DNA of 64,000 nt from Spirodela intermedia (Eukaryota > Streptophyta > Magnoliopsida > Alismatales > Araceae). Shown here piece after piece: positions 10,328 through 21,206 of the stretch (position 1 is its first letter; each line of letters starts with the position of its first letter). The stretch covers positions 8,215,878 through 8,279,877 of the forward strand of contig LR746264.1 of assembly GCA_902729315.2 (NCBI GenBank), given 5' to 3'. The translations under genes and the position numbers were made by a program. The notes beneath the pieces are model-generated. The model made no database searches and was not told the DNA's origin. It saw only the letters and a list, made by a program, of their open reading frames with translations.

Positions 10328-11930
10328 ATTATCCAATGAAGAGCCCCATCACCATATAGAAAAATTCTTATCTACATGTGAGTTGGTTCATTTTTCTAAT
10401 GTCCCTCAAGAAATATTGAGAATGAAGTTATTTCCATTTTTACTACATGATAAAGTTAGAGATTGGTTAATTTCATTAATCCAAGAATTGACTTCTTGAC
10501 GAAATCGAATAAGTTTTTTTTTAAAATTTACCTTGTAAGAAAAATACATGCCATGCAAAAACTAATCTTAAACTTCACACAAAAATCAGGGAGACTTTTC
10601 ATGAAGTATGGGAGAGATTTAAGGATTTGTTAAAAAAATGCTCACACCATGGAATTGTAAAGTACCAAATTAATAGAGTTTTTTATGATGGTATATTAGA
10701 AGAAAATAAAAATCTAGTAGACGCTACATGTGGATGAGCATTTATGAGCAAGGATGAGGATGAAATGTATCAATTATATGAATCTCTAAGTGAAAATTCA
10801 GCTAATAGAGTCTTTTGCCTTGTATGACCGCAGCTTAGGAGAGCAGCAGAGAAGGGTGCATGAAGTATGAAATTTAGAGGAGAAAGAATGGAGAGCTGAA
10901 GTGAATAAAGTCCACCAGAAAATTGATAGATTATGTGATCGTCTCCTAAATTTCGAGTAAACTGAAAGGGAAATCTTTACCTCTCATGCATCATATACAT
11001 AATGCATTGTGTGTGGAAGTAATGACAACTCTGACCAACAATGTCCACAGTTTAGTGGACCTGATTTAGGGGCACTTGAACAGGTGAATGCTGCTTAGGA
11101 TTATGAGTGGAAGAGTCACCCAAATTTCTCATGAAAAAATAAAAATAATTACCTAAATTCCATACCTTCTTAAAATTTTCAAGCATCCTAATCCTCAGCT
11201 ATGAATCCAAACATTTATGTAGGTTAAAGATATGTCAAGAACTCATGTCCACCTCAAAATTATTCAGGTAGATTTCGGCCATCATTTCAATCATCTAACC
11301 AATCTTAATTTAGCCAACCTCTTGCAGGTTCAAACTAGATGCTTTAGAGGGTAAATACCAAACAACCATCAATTGATTCATCAGCTGCAATAATGCAATA
11401 AATGATGAATCAAATGATGCAAATGATGCAGCAACAGTTTCAAGAGATAAATATAATAGTTAAAGTAAAATCTGATGAAAATGCACAAAACTTATTATAG
11501 ATGCAACAGAGGATTGATCAGATGCAAATAGAGCATCAACATAATGTTCAAAATTTAGAAAAAGAAATAGGAAAGTTAGCCATAGCAAATCCTAAGAGGG
11601 AGCTAGGACAGCTCCCAAGTTAGCCTATTAGTAATCCACGAAATAAGAATGTCAAATTTGCAAGGCATCAAGCTCCGATTTCACAACCATCATCATCTAC
11701 AAATTTTAAAAATGTGGAGGCTGTAACTATATTGAGTGAAAAAATTCTCAAAGGTCCATATGAGGGTAATAGCAAAAGCACACCCACCATAGATCAACAA
11801 AATGATGATTTATTTTCTTATGAAGGAGAAGAAGAACTGAAAGAAATGTCTAAGGAGATACAGAAATGGGGAGAAGATAGACATCATGAGTATAGCAGGG
11901 AAGGCTAAGGTAGTGCCACTCTCTAAGGCC
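10328..11930 (+). pseudogene. Element 1 gag, decayed (Athila-like)
   Basis: The frame starting in the middle of gag reads EEPHHHIEKFLSTCE and then MKLFPFLLHDKVRDWL, the conserved Athila/Tat-type capsid region (…LFPFSL..KA..WL). A zinc-knuckle relic with three cysteines (CIVCG…QQC) is near 11003-11047, but the His is not evident. Beyond it is a Gln- and Met-rich stretch (about 11390-11560), then an acidic, lysine-rich tail. Many stops (mostly TAG/TAA) and small shifts interrupt it, so no gag could be made. Part of the same element as 8288-8570, split by the solo LTR. Confidence 0.75.
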
Positions 11931-11996
11931 CTAAAACTTAAGTCGAGAGCTAGGATGGAACCTGATGATGAGTTAATGAAAATACTTCAGTAGGTT

Positions 11997-12265
11997 CAAA
12001 TTTTTAGTCTCTTGGTCGATTTGATCAAACACATTCCTTCTTATGCTAAATTTCTGAAAAACCTTTACACACCTTGCAGATCACCTTGGAGGATTACTCT
12101 TTATGAAGAGGCAAGTGCAGTGATCACTCATTCCTTACTTAGAAAACATAAAGACTTTGGAGCAACCCTAATTTCATGTAGAATTGGGGAAATTATATTT
12201 TTTAATGCATTACTCAGTTTAGGAGTAAGTGTGAACCTACTGCTTGCTGAAGTTTTTAATTAATT
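11997..12265 (+). pseudogene. Element 1 protease region, decayed
   Basis: Contains HIPSYAKFLKNLYTP followed by TLISCRIG and then LLSLGVSVNLL. In intact Athila-like elements this last motif is LxDLGASVNLL, so the catalytic Asp is replaced (Ser) and Ala is changed to Val. The frame stops shortly after. The normal spacer between protease and reverse transcriptase, roughly 1 kb in this family, is missing: the protease end is followed at about 12305 by the RT motif for a catalytic-core 'FLDGYSGYNQ'-type segment. This points to an internal deletion. Confidence 0.7.
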
Positions 12266-12289
12266 TCAATTAGGAGAGCTTAAGGAGAC

Positions 12290-13335
12290 CCCTTATAAAA
12301 ATATTTTTGTTTCCTAGATGGGTATTCGGGATACAATCAGACAACTGTTTATTTAGATGATCAAGAAAAGATAACTTTTACTTGCCTCTTTGGAATCTAT
12401 GCATTCAAGAGAATGTCCTTCGGACTATGTAATGCCTTGGTCACTTTTCAGTGGTGCATGATGTCCATCTTTTCTAACAGGATTGGTGAGTTTTTAGATA
12501 TCTTCATAGATAATTTTTTTATTTTTGGTGGATCATTTGATCATTATTTTAATAATTTAATTAGGTTACTTAGATGCTGCAAGGAAAACAACTTAGTTTT
12601 AAGCTGAAAAAAGAGTCATTTCATGGTGCAAGGAGTAGTCCTATGACACATTGTTAGTGAGAGAGGAATCAAGGTAGATTAAGCAAAAATTGATACAATT
12701 ATCAATCTACCTCTGCCACAATTAGTCAAACAAATTAGAGTATTTCTTAGGCATGTGGGGTTCTATCGACAATTTATTAAGGATTTCTCTAAAATAGCTA
12801 GGCCATTGACATCTTTGTAGTCTAAAGACAGTTCATTTCATTTTTAATGAAGCATGTGTTAATTCATTTATGACTCTTAAGACAACCTTGACAGAAGCAC
12901 TAATCATTCAAACACGAATTGATCCATGTCATTTGAAATAGTGTGATGCATCTAATTTTGTAATTTGTGCAGTCTTAGGATAGTGGATAGATAATAAACT
13001 TGTGGTAATTTATTATGCTAGCAAGACTATTACAGATGCACAATTGAATTATATTACCACTGAAAAAAAATTATTGACAGTGGTGTTTGCATTAGAAAAT
13101 TCAGAACATATATTTTGGATCAAAGGTGATTGTGTATGCTAGTCATGCAGCACTAAAATACTTACTAGAAAAGAAAAAAACAAAGCCATGATTATTGCAC
13201 TTAATTTTATTATTACAAGAGTTTGATATTGAAATTCGTGATAAGAAAGGATTTGAAAATATTGTGGCTGATCATTTATCTCATATTGTACATAATGAAC
13301 AATCTATTTTACATGATGCTTTTCCAAATTAATAG
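12290..13335 (+). pseudogene. Element 1 reverse transcriptase / RNase H, decayed
   Basis: The frame at 12413-12607 has MSFGLCNALVTFQWCMM and then FLDIFIDNFFIFG. The latter stands where an intact RT has the (Y/F)xDD catalytic box, here FIDN, so it is inactive. It continues with the FGxSFDHYLxNL helix, the 'VFLRHVGFYRQFIKDFSKIARPL' tether region in pieces, and an RNase H relic to about 13335 (a 'LLLQEFDIEIRDKKG.ENIVADHLS' end). The N-terminal RT fingers are deleted. Frequent TAG stops stand where glutamine codons would be. Confidence 0.75.
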
Positions 13336-13544
13336 ATTTTATCAATCCAAACTAAAAATATGCCATGGTTTGCTAACATTGTTAATTACTTAGCTACATA
13401 GAAAATGTCTACAAGATGGAGAAGAGAGAAGCTAGAGAGTTTTACTACTAAAGTAAAAAAAAAATTCAGGAATGATCCTGATTTGTTTCATTTAGGTGAA
13501 GACTAGATCCTATGACGTTATGTTTTGAATGAAGAACAAGGTAA

Positions 13545-14645
13545 AATCTTAGAATTTTGTCATTCTCAACATTGTGGAGGCCATTTTGCAGGATGAAAGA
13601 CAGCTGCAAAAGTCTTACAAAGTGGTTTTTTCAGGCAATGTTATTACAGCCTATTTTAAAGATGCACATGTATATAGTCAACATTGCATTGAATGTCAAT
13701 TGATAGTTAATATAAAAAAAAAAGATGCAATGTTATTACAGCCTATTTTAGCAGTGGAGATTTTTGATATATGAGGAATTGAGTTTCTGGGTTCATTCTC
13801 TCCTTCATGTGGACATGAATATATTTTACTTGTAGTAGATTATGTGTCAAAGTGGGTGAAAGTAATGTCGACTCATACCAATGATAGAAACGTTGTCATA
13901 AAATTTATTCAAAGTAATATTCTATCAAGATTTGGGTGTCTACATGTTATGTTAGTGATAATGGCACACATTCTACAAATGTAAATTTTAGGAACCTTCT
14001 GCACAAATATGGAGTTCAACATAGACTCACCACACCATATTATCCAAAATCAAATGGCCAAACTGAATTAGCTAACTGTGAGATTAAATTGATTTTGTAA
14101 AATGTGGTCTCTTCCAATCAGAAGGACTAGGCTTCCCATCTTGATGATGTACTGTGGGCCTACAGAACAGTACAAAAAACACCATTAGGAGCTTCACCAT
14201 TTTGGATGGTCTATGGCAAGACATGCCACTTACCCGTGGAGATTAAGCATAGGACATATTGGACTATCAAGCAGATCAACATGCACAGGGCAGCAGCTAG
14301 AGAGAAAGCACTTCTTGATTTGCAAGAAATGGATGAGCTGAGGAATGAAGCATATGAAAATACAGGGATCTATAAGTAAAGACTAAAGCATTTCATGACA
14401 AGCACATCACTAGGCAGTAATTTTCACCTGGTCAAAAGGTATGGTTATATAATTCAAAGTTAAAGTTATTTCTAGGAAAGTTGAGTAGATGCGATGGGCC
14501 ATATACATTAGAAGATTTAAATGAATATGGGGTAGTCACACTTAGAGATCTAGGATCTAACCATTGTTTTGAAGTGAATGGGCAACGAATTAAAGCATAT
14601 CTTGAGCATAATGACAAGAGAGAGGTAGATAAAAGGTAGATAAAA
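13545..14645 (+). pseudogene. Element 1 integrase, decayed
   Basis: Begins with an HHCC relic (a CHSQHCGGHFAG stretch near 13560, then CIECQ near 13695). The catalytic core follows, around FLGSFSPSCGHEYILLVVDYVSKWVKV (13779-13865 by frame). A 'PYYPKSNGQTELAN' type segment is near 14036, and a C-terminal part reads LWAYRTVQKTPLGASPFWMVYGK around 14155-14220. Several stops and shifts break it. The order gag-PR-RT-RH-INT is that of Ty3/gypsy. Confidence 0.75.
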
Positions 14646-14679
14646 TTAATTTACAAAACATATCATGAGCTGCATTATA

Positions 14680-14827
14680 GTCCAACTAATGCCATTAAAC
14701 TTAGCGTTGCTAGGGAGGCAACCCTGCTGTTTTTGCTTTATTTGCTTATTGTTGTCCAACTAATGACATTAAACTTAGTGCTGCAAGGGAGGCAACCCTA
14801 CTGTTTTTGCTTTATTCGCTTATTGTT
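14680..14827. repeat. 74-bp tandem duplication in element 1 3' region
   Basis: Two copies (14680-14753 and 14754-14827) with a few differences. Each carries the GGGAGGCAACCC motif (14713-14724 and 14787-14798) that follows the integrase in Athila-like elements. A single related motif occurs in element 2 near 27524-27535. Confidence 0.9.
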
Positions 14828-16380
14828 GTTTGAATTTTCTTCTAGTTCTTGTTTTATTTAGTGTTTATTTTCTACAATTGAAATTACATTTCCACGTTGA
14901 ATCAATTGTGGAGAATTTTGGCTGTGCGGAAGAGACTAGCATGTGATTGATTTTCCACCCCACCTGAATTTATTACTTTTCATATCCTTATCTACTAATC
15001 TTGATTGTGTTCTTTCTAGCTTGCATTCTCCTGATTTTTTGTCTGCATTTATTATTCAATCATTGTAGACAATGATAAAGTTTTAATAGGGAGGATGAGT
15101 GAGCTAAGTCAAATAGAAAATATACACTTTTGATGAAATCAACTTAGGTATTTGATTAAGGACGCATAATGGATAGTACAATGGTCAAGATGAATAAGAG
15201 TTTTAATGAGAAGTAAGAGAAAGTCTTTATTCTGATGTACACTTTGTAAAACTGTTGACAAAATGGGTTGTGGGTGTACACTTTGTAAAAATGGTGGAGG
15301 AGAGTGACCTCATGAACTTCAACTACCTCAAGTTGATGGTGGTAGATATTCTTTGCCACTGCCCTCCAAACCCCCATCCAACTACCATGAAAATATGAAG
15401 GGCATCAAGGTGTGCAACAACTATATTCCTGCCAATACATCCATGTTCACCAATTTTTAGGGAATTAAGAGGGCCCCATATTATAGAAAGAGAAGTCTAC
15501 TATTAGACCCTATTTCAGAGTGATTTCCTTTATTATTAATCCTTTCTTTATTTATTTAGACCTAACAATAATTATAAATATACTTTAGTAACCCTACAAA
15601 TGACATAGAAGAGAATAATAATTTACAAGGTTTACCTTTCATTGATTTATGAGGGATTTACATTTCATGTATTTAGAAGGTAGAGATGCAAAAATGTTGC
15701 AATTTAAGTTGGGCATCTCTTGTGAAGAATTCACCTCATAGTTATTTTACTTCCTTTACATCTCTTGATTTTAAATAAGGTCTCCATTATGCAAAGAGCT
15801 CCTACGAGGTGAATTAACAATATGTTCTACTGGGATGTCATTCTAACAGACAAAGTAGAACTTCATTATTTACTTATTAACCCTTCTGAAATTATTATAG
15901 ATAGTTCAATAATTCATGTGGTTATTAATGGATCATGAGTTAATGATGAAAACTACATGAGATTAAGTGAGCTTTGCCTTGCTTCAAAGTAAGATTCTGA
16001 TTTATGTCATGGTTATGAGATTTTAACTAGGCAACTATTCATGATGGTTATCCTTGTATCGTATAATATAAGAGTGATTCAACAGGTGATTATTTGTCTT
16101 GATTGAGGGGCTCTTATTTGTCTTAATATGATAAAAACGTAGTAAACAAAGAAAACATTTTAATAAATATACCGTGCAGCTTGTAAGCTCTGTATTAAGA
16201 TTTGACAAAACTTGATCTTTATTTGGTTAATTTCGAATCAGCCGTAGATATGTGGATCCAACTGTGTGATGAGTTGACATACTCTGGAAAATAATTTGAA
16301 GTACGGCAATTATGTATTTTGTTCCAAGGTGATCTCCCTAACCCTACGTTTAAAAAAAGGAGGTTAACATCGCAATTCTA
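14828..16380. other. Post-integrase tail of element 1 and unassigned AT-rich DNA
   Basis: Up to about 15120 it follows the same order as element 2 after integrase. A 'cattg..gacaatg' segment at about 15060-15075 matches 'cattgaggacaatg' near 27791. No polypurine tract plus 3' LTR follows, so the element appears to lose its 3' end here. From about 15120 to 16380 I see no gene and no recognisable repeat. Confidence 0.45.
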
Positions 16381-17984
16381 AGTGGGATTAATGTAGAGCT
16401 ACATTCTCCCTGCTCAGAGCTTTGCCTAGAAGGAAGCGCCGCACCAATTCCCAATAAGACTCACTCTCAAAAGTAGTCAACCGAATCTCTCGTGTCCCTG
16501 TGGCATTGCAGACTATGCTTGATTTTAGTCCGATAAGGCCATGTGTGGACCTTGGAGGATGAGATCTCCCCTGAGACGAGGGGTCTTCTTCCCATTGGGG
16601 CACATCACACAATGTGTAGATGGCAATGGTAGATGTGGTCCTTGAGCCAGCCCTTTGTTGCCTTCTGGCTTTCCTCGCCTTGTCATCTTTGACCTCGGAT
16701 GGAGAAAGAAACTTAACCTGCCCCCCCGCATCCCCGCATACTCCCTCTAATTGAGAATCTCGACCAGTTTGGAAGGAGTCCTTCACCACCTCGTCAAAAA
16801 ACACGGGAGAGGAGTACAAAGCTGTCGAACCTCCTTCTGGTTTCCAAGGTATAAATCAATCCTCAGTCCCGCCCTTTATGGGGTTTATGGTATGAGAGCT
16901 GGGCATGTATAATCTACTCTGCAATTCCTTCTCAGGGCTCATCTTGTGGTTGTTCCTCCCTGCTGTGGCTGCTGCCTTTGCTTACGACGCTTCTGTATGT
17001 GAACATAAGATTAAATTCCAATTCTCCAGTTTTTCTCATTCAATGACGAATAACGGTGAAATGATTTCATGTTGCACTCTTAGAATAGAGTTTTCTTGGT
17101 CAGTCAGATGGCACAGGCGTAGGAATTCACAGCCTATTTACCAATGCTACTTCTTTCATCATGTATTAGCCAGGCAAAGGATATGGGCAAGTGAGTAGTA
17201 CTGAGGCTTGCAGCTGGATGATTGACACCGGTTGGAATTGAACTAAGTGGGGGGGAAAGGATTGAGAGTTCTGAGGGATGGGGGTGTGACAAAAATAGCA
17301 GTCTTCCTCATGGCTTTTCATCTGGATTCAAAATATTTCCACTGTAATAGCCATTTTAGTTTTCAGAGATAGAGAAATATTAGATAATTACGATGAATGG
17401 CTCTCACGAATGCAATTTGTTTATGTAATGGTTGTATCTTAGCTAGAAATATGCTCCCTAGGTTTAAAATCTATTGATTTCAATGCCCTTTTTAGTTTTC
17501 ATTGATAGAAAATCTCGGATGATTACGATGCCCGGGTCTCATACATGAATTATTCCATTGAAGAATAGGATTATCATTTGGAAAATCTGTCCTTGATTCA
17601 AAATTTATTAGTTATGAAACCACTTCTAGTTGTCACAGCTAAAGAATCCCAGGTGACAACGATGGCTAGCTCTCATGCGTGAATTCTTTCATGGAATAAA
17701 AGCATCTTCAACTTGAAGAATCCTTGGATAATCCATCAAGGTGAACAGAAATTTTCTTCCTACAGGGTGAATAACTGTTCATCAGCCCTGGTGTTTTTGT
17801 TGTGGTATTTTGTGCGATAGAGATGGACAAGCCAGATAAGCCCCACAATTTCGAGCCCAAAGACGTAAAAATAGAATATAACATAAAAATGTAAGAAACC
17901 AACTCAGTCCCCCCCTCTTGGTGTTTTACTTAGTCATATCAAAGTCAACACTATAGTATATTGAGATAGTGTTGAGTCGTAGCA
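16381..17984. other. No recognised gene
   Basis: An abrupt switch from AT-rich DNA to more GC-rich sequence near 16385. A minus-strand frame of 143 codons (16388-16819) and a plus-strand frame of 97 codons (16905-17198) are open but match nothing I know. The second begins 50 bp after a TATA-like TATAAATC (16852) and has a hydrophobic start, with a possible splice donor GTATGT near 16996, so a small exon is conceivable. Around 17908-17925 the complement reads ACACCAAGAGGGGGG, a motif common at copia LTR edges. Confidence 0.35.
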
Positions 17985-18415
17985 TATCCCTCGCAGCTTA
18001 CAGCAAGATACGGTGCCACGTACACAAGATGAGCACGGTCAACCTCTCTAATGCCAATCCTGTCCTGACATTAAGTCCCATCAGAGAAAAGATACGCGTC
18101 TTCATCAAGACCATCCTCAAAATCGATCCCCCAGGCCAGTTGGTAAACGTCAGTGACATGCCCAGCACTTCCTCAACAGCATCAGCTGCTGTCGCGCAAA
18201 GCTCCAAAGACGGTGAGTGGCGATATAGCAAGTTTAGTGACAATCTAGCTCATGGAGTTCCTAGACCCTCAGTAGCTTCTGTTCCTCCGACTTTCTTCGC
18301 GTAAATGGGTCGGCCGAACGTGCTCAACAGCTTGCATTCCCGCCTCAAGAAGTCCTTCCAGCTCTTCGAGGAGTTCCTTCAAGACTACAAGAACATTGTC
18401 CCTCAAGTTTATTTC
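17985..18415 (+). pseudogene. P450 relic E (middle of exon 1)
   Basis: Plus-strand frame at 17969-18304 contains LSPIREKIRVFIKTI, then PPGQLVNVSDM, then SSKDGEW.YSKF. These line up with LRAIREEEVRVLIKTI, VSDM and the ND-GECRRNKF region of gene A (about residues 165-220). After a stop at 18302 the similarity continues in the next segment as LHSRLKKSFQLFEEFL, matching gene A's HLEKAFNFFDNLLEE. N-terminus, intron and heme domain are all absent, and the stretch equivalent to CLLNNIICRQAFG is replaced by low-complexity Ser/Thr/Ala. Same strand as gene A and 2.8 kb upstream, so it is probably a dead tandem copy. Confidence 0.8.
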
Positions 18416-20869
18416 GCAGCTATACTTCTTGCCTATTGGGAGCGAGTTAAGTGCCCTTGACTAAACGAAAGCACTGCGAAGCGTTTGCCAAGATCCACCG
18501 ACTGCAACGAAGCTATTCCATGGCACATTCTTGGGCCTCTTCTTTTTGGGGGTGTTTGGGCCTTGCTGGGGCTCCGTCAAGCCTCCGTGATCCACTGGAC
18601 CTGAGGGATGCCTAAACCACCCGCCCATGCGCGTGTGCACCCTGGCCTTTCCTGGTTCCAGTTACACAAAAATTATCTTCGCTTAATCTCTCAGCATCCC
18701 ATCTCACCCTGCAGAAAGCGTGGAGGGACTGACGGAGAGACCATGACAGGAATGAGCAGGCCAATTTGCCCTTCTCTCCAGCATCTCTGTCCAAATATTG
18801 ATACCGTCTCACCAAAATTTTATTTCCTCGGTTTCTTTCTTCTAATTTTTGCGAACCCTATCTTGACAACGAATGGAATGAACTTCTGGTATTGTGCTAC
18901 AGAAGTTTTCTAGTAATCTACAGGTCGATACTCTGTATTAGAGAGACGAAAAGAGTTCAAGGACTATTTTTCGTGACATACTTCCACCACAGGCGTACAC
19001 TTTCTAAACTTAGCTATATTTTCTATTTCAAATAGTATGAAATATTCTACAGAGGTCTGTGGCTTCAACATTCTTCCCTTGACAACACTGTTCACTAGTG
19101 TGTGGGGTATTATGAAAGGCCCAATGTCCCGGAAGGAGGTTCGAGCAGGGCAGTCTTGAGTACAAGGGCCAGTCACGTGGATCAACTAGCATATCTTTCC
19201 ATTGCGCTTGCTGTTGCGAAGTTTCTCCGTGGCTTTGACTGGAAGCTAATTGGCGGGGAAAGCTTGGGCATCTGAAAGTTTCTATAGTAGCCTGTTTTCC
19301 TATTTTTCTTAGAATGACACACAAGCCATACTTCAAGCACACGACTCTTTTAATGGTCGGGAAAATGTTGTCCTTGGCCATTGCAGTGACCACCTATAGA
19401 TGTCTGACAAGTATTATGATATGGTAGCAACTTATGTTCACCTAATTTTGTCGAGCAGCGACTAATGAGGTGCTCAGGCTTCTAGTCTGACTCCATTTTT
19501 TGAAACAACTTACATTGATCTTGAATTTTCATACAATTGCTACAAGGGTTGGCATTAAGATCATACCATCGTTGAGAAATTAAGAGAATGATAGTTTGAG
19601 GATGTCACGTGAGAGTTGTATGCTTGCATGTATCCAATCAATATGAAACCTCATATGTAAACTATCCAAATGGTTTTGACAATAGAAGATGCATTTTTAA
19701 AGAATATTTAACCTCATATATAATTTTAAGATGTAAAATATGGCACAAGCTTAGGCAGATGAAGGTTTGAATAACATAGGTGCAATATTATTTGGTTTTA
19801 GTGTCCAAAATATCTGAACTTTGAAATCACTTGTATTCCGTAGCTTAAAAACCAGCCTCCAAAATTTTTTAGATCCTAGACGTGAGGGAGGGCTCAATTA
19901 TAGTTATCTTTGCCCTTCATATGAGGAAAACAGCCTCCCCCTTCCCTTTACTTTGGAGGATAGCAGGGTGGACTGGACCAGACACCAATTTCCAGGGGCC
20001 TTAAAATGCCTAGCTAGAAACCCACCCCAAAGAAGGTTGTCTTGACACTTTTCTGGCTCTCTTTCCACTTTGGGATGGCCCACACTTAGACCATGGGTGG
20101 CTTCCTAGCTGGATATACCTAGTTACTTTATCCTCTCTACCTCTTTCTCACTCATCCATGTTTATATTATAAACGAATAAATACAGATACATAAGACACT
20201 TAATGCTGTGCGACATTCTCTTATAGTAGGACAACATAAAATAATAGACTAATTAATTCCAAACAGAAAACCTTGTGATATATGTGCTTCATCATGGTGC
20301 CATAAATTAAATTTGATAAAAAAGTTCATGACAAGGTAAATACAAAACAATCATGACATAATGTTGTGTAACATGGTCATCATGGCATATATTAGTTGCT
20401 TCCAATGTGAATTCCTAATGCTTAACTCCCCAAAATTATTTTCTCACATGATGTTAGGATGATCTTACGACAAAAGACATGGCCATTATCCATTTTATTT
20501 TACTAATATTTTTGTATCAATTTTGCATTCATATTTAGTAAATACTTATAAATTGGATACATTCACAACATAATATTCGGTGAAATAATATCTGAGTTTC
20601 ACTACACTAAAAAAAATGGAATAGTAAGAAATTTGAATATCAAGCATGGGATTTTTAATTGAAAATTTGGGAAATAACTTTCTCATTATGGTCGAAAATT
20701 AAAATTCTGCTTGAGAAAATGATGAAAATACGACAAAAATGATTAAAACGTTGATATCATTCAATATTAAATTAGGTACAAAGTAAATCATATTTTGACC
20801 ATACTTTTAATAAGGAACAATAAATGTATAGGCAAAATTTTCGAACCAGAATGACTATTAATAGCCTTT
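18416..20869. other. No recognised gene
   Basis: Several short open frames on both strands (for example 18608-18913 plus, 19028-19393 minus) show no family motif. Base composition falls to AT-rich from about 19500. The part at about 20640-20870 is similar, in inverse orientation, to 59500-59760. Both lie upstream of P450 promoters, so it may be ancestral P450 upstream sequence or a shared short element. It starts near CACTACACTAAAAAA (20598), which resembles ends of some CACTA/Mutator-type short elements. Confidence 0.4.
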
Positions 20870-21206
20870 CTAGTCGAATGGTTGGGGCTAATGCCAACCA
20901 TTAATCCTTGGAATTAAATGTTGATGCTGATCTGACTTGTCAAAGTCTAAATCATTAGAACATTTGCTAGGATAGAAACACGTGGATCTCGATTTATGGG
21001 AACACGTCTGGTTTTACCTTTGAAATGTCCAAGCAAGAAAACTGTTCCTGATAATGCCAAGTGACCATAATTGCTCCGACAAAACAACAAAACAAAGTCA
21101 ACTGCGCATCCATCTGCCCATACCAATGTTTTCGTTGTCGGCAATGAAGTGTGATTGGATTTTGCTCCAAAAAATGTTATAGAAAACAAAAATCAGAAGG
21201 ATTTAA
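20870..21206 (+). promoter_or_regulatory. P450 gene A upstream region, conserved between paralogs
   Basis: Aligns in order with the 5' flank of the minus-strand P450 copies (complement of about 59150-59500, and of 50156-50460). Shared words include tgttgatgc.gatct, gtc.aagtctaa, ttagg.taggaac and 'gataatgccaagt'-like segments, plus the GGGCTAATGCC/ACTAA edge. A TATA-like ATGTTATAGAAA lies about 30 bp before the ATG. Conservation across otherwise rearranged copies supports a real promoter and 5' UTR. Confidence 0.6.

Noticed and set aside
16388-16819. 143-codon minus-strand open frame
   Set aside because: No family motif, low-complexity edges, no promoter or splice context, next to retroelement remains. 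Left unassigned.
16905-17198. 97-codon plus-strand frame with a hydrophobic start after a TATA-like motif
   Set aside because: The rest of the frame shows no domain and no second exon could be found, so a gene call is not supported.
19028-19393. 121-codon minus-strand frame with overlapping second frame 18964-19185
   Set aside because: Neither frame shows a known domain. It may be transposon debris, but I cannot name a family.
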